64,000 nt of DNA from Megaleporinus macrocephalus (taxonomy: Eukaryota > Chordata > Actinopteri > Characiformes > Anostomidae). This document shows positions 50,971 to 61,720 of the stretch, one piece after another; position 1 is the stretch's first letter, and each line of letters begins with the position of its first letter. A program made the translations under genes and the position numbers. The stretch covers positions 15,530,024 through 15,594,023 of the forward strand of contig CM038716.1 of the NCBI GenBank assembly GCA_021613375.1. The letters are read 5' to 3'. Under the pieces are notes generated by a model. That model did not search any database. It was not told where the DNA came from and was given only the letters and a program-made list of their open reading frames with translations.

Positions 50971-52869
50971 CTAAAGGTGGTCTCTGAATTCTGCACAATG
51001 TCCCAAGACTGCTACTTCAGTTGGACTTCTTATGAATTATATGGTTAAATTAGCTAATAAGTAGAGAAATCAATCAATCAATCAATCAATCAGTTTTTAT
51101 TTAAACTCTGAGCACATTGAGAATGACCCACATTTACAGTGCAGCCTGCTTAACACATACAATATGGATTGAACACGAAGGAGAAATGAATATAAGACAA
51201 ATTAGATGTTAAACAAATAAAAACACTTTAATAGTTAAATGCAAAAGCAGAAATCTAATTTAAGCAAGAAACAATAGTTGTAACTAAAATAAAATAAAAT
51301 AATAAGAATAGCATTCACACTTAACCACAATGAACCACAATGAGCTGTTCAGTAATCTCAGATTGACTTGCTTATGGAGGAACTGACACTACTTGACAAT
51401 ATTTATTGGTTGTTATCAATAAAAATTGGTGTAATTACACTTATGGCTCCAGTGCAAAATAAATAAACTTACTGAATGTCTCTGATGATTGACCATGCTT
51501 GAGATATGTGGAAACTTGTGTACATTTAAAACTAAACGAGTTTAATGTATTATTTGTTAAACAGCATTTCTGTTTTTATTCAACACTAAATTAATGCCAC
51601 AAACATGTTTGTTAGCTGTTCAGTCAGAGAAATAGCATAAAACTGAGGTAAATATATTGATGGCTGTAGAATTTAGCTTGTTGTGTTTGTGAATGGGGGG
51701 GGGGGGGGGTCTGTTTGGGCTGACTGTAGTAAGGGCAGTAGACTGGTCTAACAGTATGATTAAATTTAGGATAATAATAACAATAATAATAATAATAATA
51801 TGTGTTTCTACATGGATTGAACACAGCTACCCTCTACATTGTGTGAAAATTGTATAATAGTTGAACCAATTCCTGAAATTTGCAAAACATTTAGGAAATG
51901 GCTGGATTTTCATTGTAGTCTTTAAGTCTTAATACAGCAAGCCCACACAGTCCTCTTCAACTGAAAGATGCAGAATGAAGTGAAAGGGCTTAATGAATTT
52001 CATACACATTTTCACAGACAAATAAGACTTAATAGGATGGTGGTCCTGTGGGGATCCTAACCAATGACAAACAGGGTAAAAGGCTAATAAATGGTGCAGA
52101 GAAACAAATTGCAGTCCATAATGGAAAACAAAAAAATGCATAGAGCTGATTAATAAAAAATTACTATAGTTATCTAAGGCACCTAATTGTGTACCTAAGA
52201 GACCAGATAGTGAATATAACCATAAACAAATAAGATGATTTTGGTCATTCTATTTTCAAGTACTCCTTTTTTAATGCAGAAACTATTTGTTAATTAAAAT
52301 GTGCATTTAAAAAAAAAAATCATAGCAGAGAGGGACCTCCTGGGTAAAATCGGACAGCAAATACCAAGTGACTATATTTGTACATATTTGTGAAATCACA
52401 ACCCTACAACATCACTGTAACAAAATCCAAGGTAATACATTTCTCTACAGTGAACCGTTTCACATTAAACTCGAAATCACTCTCTACATCTCCACCGTTT
52501 AATAAAGCAGAAGTTGTAATCAAGTATCTAAAAAGTCAAATACTGAAAGATGGTGGTTGTGTGGAAAAAATAAACAGGTTGAAACCCGAGGCGAAAGTAA
52601 TTTACTGGGAGTGCACTTAAACACCATAGGTAAACACTAATTCAGATTTCTTAGATGAAAGTATGGTAAAAATCAGATTATGAAATCTGTTAATAAGAGA
52701 TGGAGTTATCTCAGTAATCAGGTTTCTCAGTGCATGTGTACCGTTACTTTGATTTTTTGGGTGGATTTGTGAATACAAGTGCGTGTGATTGAATACAGAG
52801 CGCAGTACTAGAAAAATAAGCAAGAATAAAAAATTTAACACAGCAACTGCAAGATGGCTACAGTTTAAA
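50971..52869. other. Intergenic stretch between zinc-finger gene 2 and the LRR gene
   Basis: AT-rich, with simple repeats only: (AATC)n at about 51069-51091, a run of 13 G at about 51697-51709 and (AAT)n at about 51770-51800. No exon or RNA gene seen. Confidence 0.55.
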
Positions 52870-53045
52870 TCATCGCTGTCCAAAATTACAACTTCACAGG
52901 AGAGGCCAATACCCTTTTTTACTTTTAAAGTAAGTAAACAGCATTTCTATTGGTCCATTAATCATAACATCTTCACGCCATGTAAACTGAAGCTGCTGTG
53001 TTTAAATAATAAAGACAAATGGAAATCGACAAAAAATTTCTTTGG
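52870..53045. mobile_element. TCATCRCTGTCC MITE, copy G
   Basis: Begins TCATCGCTGTCCAAAATTAC, with AACTTCACAGGAGAGGCCAA and GCATTTCTATTGGTCCATTA inside. The right end is eroded near AATTTCTTTGGTTAG. It lies just beyond the 3' end of the LRR gene's coding sequence. Confidence 0.65.
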
Positions 53046-53452
53046 TTAGAAACTAAATATTCTTCATATTTTAGATGATGTATGTTTGTATTTTCTGCTA
53101 AAGTGAATGTATGGAAAAACAATGTGGCATTTGCAAGGAGTACAGGCTGATTTCTTTTTTTTAGTAGTTATCAGAGTATTCAGTGCATGTTAATGCTCTT
53201 AATGTAAAGAGAAATAGGTACAAATATATTTATAGGCATGTTTTAAAAGCGAATACAGTGTTAATATTAATATAATAATAATATTTTAGATAAAAAAAAT
53301 TAAATTTAAAAACATTGTATCAGTAATATTCAGTCTTTTCACAATTGCTTGTTTATAGATAATTTAGATAGCACTGTTGAGCTCGGAAGACAAGTCGTAC
53401 GCACCACAGCAATGATAAAGCACATACATCTGCACAAAAAATCTAAAGGACC

Positions 53453-56281
53453 TCACAGGATCTGCACATTCAAGATGAAAACTGTAAGCACTGTTAGGAT
53501 ATGCATTGCTGGTATAGATACAGAGAGGCAGGCAACACTGGCACACTGCTGTGGGAGCAAAGCAGATATCTTAAGATCTTGACCAGCAAGCCTTCCAGAC
53601 TTGACAGAGCATGTGGGTTTGTCCTTCACCAAGTGAATACTCTTGCGGATCCATTTGCTGACATGCATGTTCGTGGTACAAGAGCAATCCCAAGGGTTCT
53701 CACTGAGATGAATTGATCTCAGAGCTGTCAGAGCCTCTAAGGTCCCATTCCTCAGTGAATGCAGTTGATTTGATTTTAGATGTAGTTGCTTTAAGTTCTT
53801 CAGGCCAAGGAATTGTTTGGAGGAGAGATAATTCAAGTTGTTTTTCTCCAGATCAAGCTCTTCCAAAGAGATCAAATGGGACAACACCTTTGAGTGCAAG
53901 CGGCGCAGCTGGTTGTTTTGCAGGAAGAGCTTCTGAAGGTTTCCCTGAGATGAGAAGATACTATGGGGTAGTTCATTAAGTTGGTTGAAACTCAAGTCCA
54001 GCACTTTTAGTGTGGACAGGTTTTTGAAGTCATGAGTGGACAAAGAGCACAGGTGATTGTTGGCCAAGTCGAGAATTTTCAAGTTTTTAAGCCCAGTGAA
54101 AAATCCAACTGGAAGTCTCACTATTCGGTTCTGATTCAGCAGTAGCTCCCTCAGGTTGCCAAGTCTAGCTAGCAGCTTAGTCTGAACAACAGAAAGGTGG
54201 TTGTTGCTGAGACTCAGAGATCTGAGTCGTCTAAGGTGTATGAAAGAAAGCTCTGAGATGGAGTGGATGAAATTGTTCATCAGTTGTAGCTCTTTGAGAT
54301 GTTTGGTTTTCTGGAGAAGATGCTTAGGAATTCTCAAAAGTGCATTGCTGTTTAGGTAAAGTCTCTCCAGTTTTGTCAGGTTTGTGAATAAAGATGAATT
54401 GAGTTCAGAGATGTGATTGTTGTCCAGCTGTAAAACTCTGAGTTCTGTCAGTGAATGAAATGTCTCTGGGGAAATGACAGAAATGTTATTGCTGTCGAGC
54501 AGCAAGTATCTTAATTGGGTCAAATTGTTGAACAAACCTTCCGGAAGTGACGCCAGGGTATTGTGGTATGCATTCAGTTTCTTCAGATTGCCCAGGTCCT
54601 GAAATACATGTGAGGGCAGTTGCTGCAACTGGTTGAAACTCAAATCTAGGTCGCTAAGCTCAAAGAGACCCCTCAGAGAGTTTTCATCTAAACTTACAAG
54701 AGGATTCTTGCTTAGGTCCAATATCTTCAGTTCGGCTAGTCCTGTGAAAGCATTTTCAGGAACAAAGGTGATGACGTTTTTCTGCAGGTAAAGGCTGGTG
54801 AGATTGAGGGTATCCTTAAATGCACCAGTGGGAACAGCAGTGAGGTTGTTTCTGCTCAGATCCAGGTGAGCTAGTTGCAGTGCCCCCCGGAAGGTCCCTT
54901 CCTCGATGCTTTTTAAGTTGTTGCTGAAGAGGAAGAGTCTTATCATACTGCTGCAGTTTTCAAACACACCTTTTTCTATGATTTCAATGTTGTTTTTGCT
55001 CAGGTACAGCTCTCTAAGTTTAAAGTCTGTTAGAGAGTATTGCTGTTCAGCATCACCAGGGGTCGGTCCTGGGTAGTGAAAAGACCCTCTGGTAATTTTG
55101 GTCAGCTTGTTTTTGCTGAGATCAAGGCGTACAAGCCTTGATAGCGTCCTGAATAAGGACCAGTCAAGCTCTGAGATGAGATTGCTGTCTAACTGCAGTT
55201 CCCGGAGCTTTGAAAGTGGCTGAAATAAATTTGCTGGGATGGTGCGGATTTCATTTTTGTCAAGCAGCAGCTCTTTTAACCTGGCTAAATTGTTAAACAG
55301 GCCTGGAGGGAGCGACGTCAAGGTGTTGTCATATAGATTGAGAGTCTCCAGTTTGCCTAAATCTCGAAACAATAACGAGGACAGATTTTGCAGTTGATTG
55401 GAACTCAGATCAAGTTCACCAAGCTGAAACAGGCCGCACAAGGAGGCCTCATCTAAAAGTTTAAGGTGGTTGTTGTTCAGATGCAATATAGTCAGTGAAG
55501 ACAGTCCAGAGAAAGCATTTGCAGGAACAAAGGCTATATTATTTTGATGCAGATAGAGGCTAGTGAGATTAGGTGTATCCTTAAGGGCAGCAGTGGGTAC
55601 AGTAGTGAACCTGTTTTTACTGAGATCAAGGTGTTTCAGGTCCAGTGGACCTATGAATGTCCCTTTCTCTACAGTTTTCAAATGGTTCTTAGACAGGAAG
55701 AGTCTTTCTAGATTGCTGCAGTTCTCAAATGCACCTTCTTCCATCAGCTCTATATTATTACTGTTCATGTGGAGCTCCCTAAGGGCAGAAGCTCCACTGA
55801 AAGCTGCACGAGACAGGTTATGTATCTGGTTCAAGCTCAAAGTAAGGGTCTGAAGGTAGGTCAAACCTTTGAGGAAGTTTGGTGGCAGCATCTTGATGAT
55901 GTTTTCACTGAGATCCAAGATAGTGAGATTCGTCAGTTCCTGAAATTGTCCGGCCACCAGCGTGTGAATCCCATTACCTCTTAAAAACAGCTGGGTGAGG
56001 TTTCCCATATATGGTAAGTTAGAGGTGTGGGCAAGCCACTCACCAAGATGGTTGTCAGTGAGATCCAGCACCAAAAGTTCTTCCAAACCCTCACTGGGGA
56101 GAGCATGGATCCAGTTGTTAGTCACATAAAGGTTCTTGATGCCTTGTAGAGGCTGAGGAAACTCCAAAAGATTCTGGTTTGAACAAGTGATGGTGGTTCT
56201 GTTGTCTACACATTTACATGACTTTATACAAGCTCCAGCTGTTGCAATGAGGGTCATTACCACACTCAGAAGCCGAAGCAT
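53453..56281 (-). CDS. Secreted or surface leucine-rich-repeat protein, 942 aa
   Basis: One uninterrupted coding exon. Residues 1-17 form a signal peptide, followed by a cysteine-rich LRR N-cap (CIKSCKC...TITC, about 18-33). I count 34 LRRs of about 24 residues (LxxLxLxxN, e.g. LTILDLSEN) from about 48 to 860, then a C-cap (NPWDCSC, with later cysteines). The last 16 or so residues are hydrophobic, perhaps a GPI signal or short anchor. A 24-residue non-LRR linker (about 397-420) separates LRR 15 from 16. Many N-x-S/T sites fit an extracellular protein. The layout resembles CPN2, LRRC15 and other extracellular LRR proteins but is longer than CPN2 (about 545 aa), largely because LRRs 6-15 are duplicated as 16-25. 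The start follows a signal peptide and an acceptor 12 bases upstream. Not assigned to an orthologue. Confidence 0.88.
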   Translation of the reverse strand: MLRLLSVVMTLIATAGACIKSCKCVDNRTTITCSNQNLLEFPQPLQGIKNLYVTNNWIHALPSEGLEELLVLDLTDNHLGEWLAHTSNLPYMGNLTQLFLRGNGIHTLVAGQFQELTNLTILDLSENIIKMLPPNFLKGLTYLQTLTLSLNQIHNLSRAAFSGASALRELHMNSNNIELMEEGAFENCSNLERLFLSKNHLKTVEKGTFIGPLDLKHLDLSKNRFTTVPTAALKDTPNLTSLYLHQNNIAFVPANAFSGLSSLTILHLNNNHLKLLDEASLCGLFQLGELDLSSNQLQNLSSLLFRDLGKLETLNLYDNTLTSLPPGLFNNLARLKELLLDKNEIRTIPANLFQPLSKLRELQLDSNLISELDWSLFRTLSRLVRLDLSKNKLTKITRGSFHYPGPTPGDAEQQYSLTDFKLRELYLSKNNIEIIEKGVFENCSSMIRLFLFSNNLKSIEEGTFRGALQLAHLDLSRNNLTAVPTGAFKDTLNLTSLYLQKNVITFVPENAFTGLAELKILDLSKNPLVSLDENSLRGLFELSDLDLSFNQLQQLPSHVFQDLGNLKKLNAYHNTLASLPEGLFNNLTQLRYLLLDSNNISVISPETFHSLTELRVLQLDNNHISELNSSLFTNLTKLERLYLNSNALLRIPKHLLQKTKHLKELQLMNNFIHSISELSFIHLRRLRSLSLSNNHLSVVQTKLLARLGNLRELLLNQNRIVRLPVGFFTGLKNLKILDLANNHLCSLSTHDFKNLSTLKVLDLSFNQLNELPHSIFSSQGNLQKLFLQNNQLRRLHSKVLSHLISLEELDLEKNNLNYLSSKQFLGLKNLKQLHLKSNQLHSLRNGTLEALTALRSIHLSENPWDCSCTTNMHVSKWIRKSIHLVKDKPTCSVKSGRLAGQDLKISALLPQQCASVACLSVSIPAMHILTVLTVFILNVQIL

Positions 56282-56293
56282 GGTTCAGTGTTC

Positions 56294-56809
<516 letters not shown>

Positions 56810-56960
56810 CAATGTCCTACCAGCAGAATGCAACAGCTCTCAGTGTGTTAGGAGAAAGTAAATGACAATCAGAGAAGATGCAGTCAGCAGATATGTTGTG
56901 CGTGTAGAGTCGCTCAGCCTTATGTCAGCCTGTCGCATCTCTTTATCAAGAAAAACCACC
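56810..56960 (-). promoter_or_regulatory. 5' non-coding exon and likely promoter of the LRR gene
   Basis: The donor at 56809 implies a non-coding first exon just upstream (about 56810-56920). A TTGATAAAGAG string at about 56940-56950 on the minus strand could serve as a weak TATA-like or GATA element. The start point is inferred only from spacing. Confidence 0.4.
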
Positions 56961-57399
56961 AGTGACATGTCAGTCGTCTAGAACTTGCCACGGCTTTACC
57001 CACAACAAAGATTAAAACATCGTGTGTGCTGTTGAGGCCAGCATTAGAATGCGCTCAGATGTAGCAAGTCTAGGCATTGCAGATCTGCTTATTGTGCATT
57101 AGGAGGATATTGCTTACATGTCATTTTTGAAGCTTTATGGCAACATGTCAAAAAAAAACAAGAGCGGTCAACCACAGGATGAAAAACACCTGCTTACTGT
57201 GCATTTTTAGGAGTCTGCAGCCTTTCACTTTCCTCACTGAACAATGCACAGAATTCTCTTAGTTGTAAGATTTTCATTAGGTTGCACAGTGTACTTATTA
57301 TGGATCATAAAATATATAGATTTTTTAAATTTACAGTTACATTTACATCTATGCAGGTTTTACTTAATATGAATATAAGTTAATAATTATAGAGTTATG

Positions 57400-57560
57400 A
57401 AATTTAGAACTATTTGCCTCTTGTGTTTTGCACACAGCAGAATTTGACCTCTGCATTTAACTCATCCATGCAGTGAAACACCCACATATACACACACACA
57501 CACTAGTGAACACATCCTCTAGAGGCGCTGTGGAACAATGTCCAGCCCACAACTGCAGCA
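57400..57560. repeat. Dispersed repeat with short CA tract
   Basis: GACCTCTGCATTTAACTCAT followed by CCATGCAGTGAAACAC and (CA)n, then CACTAGTGAACAC, is a word order I recall from repeats common in fish. A CTCTAGAGGCGCTGT string at about 57520 is CTCF-like but one base short of the usual spacing. Ends uncertain. Confidence 0.45.
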
Positions 57561-59779
57561 TTGCACATCTTCAATTGTGAAGAATTGTGATTGCGTCTTG
57601 GGATGCAACACTCTTCCTAAACAAAGAGCACACTCCCGCAACACTATTTTTCCAGAAAATATTCCCTCAGTTGTTATTTTGATGATGTTGGTGGAGAGCG
57701 CTGTCTTTGTGACCCACCACCCAATGAGTTTGCTGTATTTCAGTGTTTCAATGATAGAGGAGAAATTATGCCACCACTTTTCTTCTTATTCTTCTTTTCT
57801 TCTGCATGACATCACAATATGTTTTAAAACAACTGAAAGAATTAAATGTAATTAAATGTTTAAAATGTAAAAAACAAAGTAATTGAGAATGATTTGATGT
57901 GAAATGTGCCCTTTTAGTAACAGACTGAAGAGGTCAAATAACTTGAAATACAAAAAAGACATTGTACTTCTTAAACCTGGAGAGACTTTTAAAAGAGTGT
58001 CTATAGGAGACTGGGGCAGAGCATGTGTGGTGGAGAAGCAAATGACTGCTCTAATGTAAACCTTCATATGTGACCTTTTACTCCAAGAGGACAAATGAAC
58101 CCTAATCATGCCAGGACAATGTCCCCCACACACACAGCATAACAGAGCCACCTAAAACTAACTGTACGACTCAATCAACTGTATCTTTCTCGTAGTGTGT
58201 GGCAAACATGCACGTATGTTCTTTAGTGAAGAATGCCGCATCTGGCCATACGACTTCTTCTGCATCGCTCTAGACCAGTGCTGGTGATTTTTACACTACA
58301 GAAAAGTGGATTTGGCTTTGAAATGAGATGTTTGTGTTATGATATGACTCAAACCTGGGACACATGCAATGTATGCGAAGTAGATCACATTTAACATGGA
58401 ACGATGACCTAGGTCATCAGATGCAGTTGCCAGTACCCAGCCTGTTTACTACCATTCGAAGTCCACATCGGCTACCTTTAAACCAGCACTGCTGGAACTG
58501 ACCCACCACTTAAACCCACTAACAAAAAAAAACATGCTGTTACAAAACCTACCTGTTAGGTGGAGGATAGTGTGTACTTCCCCCTCTTCCCCACAGATCT
58601 TAAATTTGACTTTGCACTCCCACAGACCTGTTAATCCCTGTTTAAAAAACAATTGTCATGTAGCTCATGTCAACACTGGCAGAAGTTGCCCAGCTCTGTT
58701 TTGAGACCCCTTTGGACCGTACAAACATGCAGTTTTAGAGGTAAGCAGTACTGCTGTGTTTCTGCCAGAGCTGGCCCAGATCTTCATGTTATCTAGGAAA
58801 TTATCTCTATGTGGTTGTGGTTGGACTTTTCTTGCTGACACTGTCTGTTTATGTCCCGCATTAAGAAACAGCTTCTCTTCTGTTTCTCTTTACAGGCGTT
58901 AATGTACAAGCATCATGTTCATTGACTGTTTCTATTCAACCATTATTTACAAGCTTAAGTACTGATTCTGTTCCTGCAAGTCTAAGTGCAGATGTCAATT
59001 TGTCTCTTTTCCTTTTGAAACACTGGCCATTTGAGCAGTGACTGTGAGTGAAGCTTCTACTAGTCGTGCTCTGGTAATGAACTCTCTTTCATTGTCTGTT
59101 AGATCTTTTTTTCTTTTGCCATTTTGATCCAACACCAAGATAAACTGGACCTGGTTTGTGTTTTTATGCATGCCACAGAGCACATAAAAACATCTGCACT
59201 CATTATTCTTCACTCATTTATTCAGATTTATTCCGTCCTCCTAGGGACTAAAACTGCTTTGTTAGTAATAAAAACGTGGGCTTCTTTTTTAAAGTAAACT
59301 TTTCAACATCATTTAAATGAAAACAAAAGACATTTAAAAAATTGGGAAAATACAAAAAAAGAGTGTTATTTTTAGAGTTTGATATTTAGAGCTTAAGGTT
59401 TAGGACAACGTCTTTCCAATAGGAAGTATGATCATTTTATATTTTTTCAATATAATACTCATTGGGTTTAATTATATCATAACATAATCTATGTAAATAT
59501 CTAAGCTAGGAACACTTTATTGTTATTTAAATAGTTTTTATAACTATTATGGTAAAATAATGCACATGCAGCTAATTCTACAAAGAGGAGAAACATTTAA
59601 CTGTGCAAAGAACCATTTATGTATTCTAATAATTCTCACTGTTCTATTTATAACCAGTGTCTTTACTAAAGAGCCACCAAAGAGCCGCTTTGTTAAGGGG
59701 TGTATGTATAGTATAGAAAAGAATCACTACAGTGGAAAATGTAATACACAAACAGAGTATTATTCTTATATAATAACAC
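57561..59779. other. Intergenic stretch
   Basis: No exon, RNA gene or clear repeat that I can support. The open frames here are short and show no family features. Confidence 0.5.
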
Positions 59780-60540
59780 TTAGTCCCAGCAGCGACAGTA
59801 CTTTCTGAGAAGGCTGAGAAAATTCTCAGCACCTTCTACAGGAGTATGATTGAGAGTGTTCTTACCAGCTCCATCATTGTCTGGTATGGAAACTCTACAG
59901 CTCAGGACAGAAAGGCTCACAGTCTATCTCAGGAGCAGCCTTCCCCTCACTACAGAACATCTACCACACCAGGGTCACCAGGAGGGCCCACAACATAATC
60001 AGGGACAGTACACACCCCCAGCACACACTCTTCACACGTTTACCTTCAGGCAGATGTTACAGGAGTGTGAAGTCCAGGACCACAAGACTGACAAGCAGTT
60101 TCTTCTCACAGGCCATCAGGATTGTGAACACCTCACACACTACCTCTCCAACCTCTCCTATCTGAACTGGTTTTAACTGGTCTGATTTTAACTGCACCCT
60201 ACACTCACTGTACTGCTGTTTACGTACAATACTGTTCACATTCACTACTCGCACTCAAACATTATTGTTTACATTTGTTACTGTAACTTGCACTTTATGG
60301 CTGCTGCTCTTCATACTTGCACATAAAAGCACACATAACTTTTATTTTTTATTCTTTAACTATAAAAATACTTATTTACTTAAACTTCAATATTATTATA
60401 CTTTGTATATTTTTTATTATTTCTTTTTTGTTATCTTTATCTATTGCTGAATGGAGGAGCAGCAAAGTAAGAATTTCATTGTACAGTGTAACTGTCTGTT
60501 CTGCTGTACATATGAAAATAAAAATCTTAAATCTTGAATA
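59780..60540 (+). mobile_element. Non-LTR retrotransposon (LINE) 3' end, pseudogenised
   Basis: One frame around 59938-60170 reads LQNIYHTRVTRRAHNI, then LFTRLPSGRCYRSVKSRTTR, then SFFSQAIRIVN. This is the conserved C-terminal end of ORF2 in L2/Rex-type fish LINEs. Upstream it is broken by in-frame stops, so the copy is 5' truncated and dead. The 3' end has GAATTTCATTGTACAGTGTA and a tail AAATCTTAAATCTTGAATAA. The outlier satellite begins at this tail. Confidence 0.75.
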
Positions 60541-60640
60541 AGTTATTTAAACTGTGTGGTGCTTTGAACAATATTACATTTTATTGTGTGGTTATGTAAA
60601 CTGTACCACATTTCACTGTGTGATTATTTAAACTGTACTA
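60541..60640 (-). repeat. Inverted outlier of the 32-bp satellite (about 3 units)
   Basis: Reverse complement of the array at 61721-64000: three units with TTTAAACTGTAC, CATTTCACTGTGTG and TTATTGTGTGGTTA strings, 32 bp apart. The units are more diverged than those inside the main array. Confidence 0.8.
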
Positions 60641-61720
60641 AAAGTGAATAGTGCAAGTTATACAATTCTGGCCTGTGGACCTGTTACAAATTTGCCCAAT
60701 ATAAAATTCTGCACATGTGGCTGAATAGACATATATATTTTATGCATCACTTAATGACTGCTAAGTGTATTATATAAAGAGTAGAGATCAGTTTAAGAAT
60801 TAGTTCCAGTGAGGTGGTAGAGGATGTACAAGCCATTATCTTGGTTCTAATATAAGATTTAAAAGTCACAGTATTGGAAATTATTAGACATTTTATCTTA
60901 ACTTCATATACATTTTTATATAATGTTTTTATAAGGCTCATATTTTAATCATTTTGCTTTCTTTACCATTTCCAAACCTATCTATGAGGAAGTCCAGAAT
61001 AATTTGTAGTTATTATCAAATTCCTAGTTTATCTATTGAGTTCTTCGTTAAAGTAAACCAAGTGTGCCAGTGATGAAACTTAACTAATCTATGCTATGGC
61101 TGGAGGTGCTGAGAAGAAACCTGGAAACTTTCACATTTTGGGATTTTTACCATTTGGATTCAGACAATGTCTTGTAGATGTTGACGGTGGTCATTTCTGT
61201 TTACAATAAACAATAAACTTCAAGTTTTGTGCTTTTGATACTGTTTTGGATTTAATTCAGGTCTAGCAGAATTTACTAATCACTGCTTTCTGTTATTATA
61301 TTAGAATTTGACATAATGTCCTAGTTTTTTGCGTTTGAGGCCAGTGTGAAACTAGTTTTCCTTGAAGGATAGTTTGGTTCTTCATGTGGAATCTTTCTTT
61401 TCACCATATCAATTTAAGCTTCAGCTTTTTCTTATTCCTTATTAGTTTATCTAAGTCTGTCAAAACTGCGCAGCAACAGTGAACAATGTTCTTCCCTAAC
61501 CAAATTGATGCTGACACAGAGGATTATGGTATGTGTGAAGCAGTGAAAGATTCAGTACGCTGCCCTGTGTAAAATGCCCAAACAGAGAAATCTCAGCAAG
61601 CCGTATTTTATACAAATATTAAATTCAGACATGACGGGGTGCTAGTATCAGTAGGCAGCATTTATAAAACTTCAGATAGGGTGATTGATTGTACTATGTT
61701 TTGTTTTGCCAAGCGCCCAA
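60641..61720. other. Single-copy-looking spacer between inverted and main satellite
   Basis: About 1.1 kb of AT-rich sequence without a recognisable gene or repeat, bounded by oppositely oriented copies of the same satellite. Confidence 0.5.
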
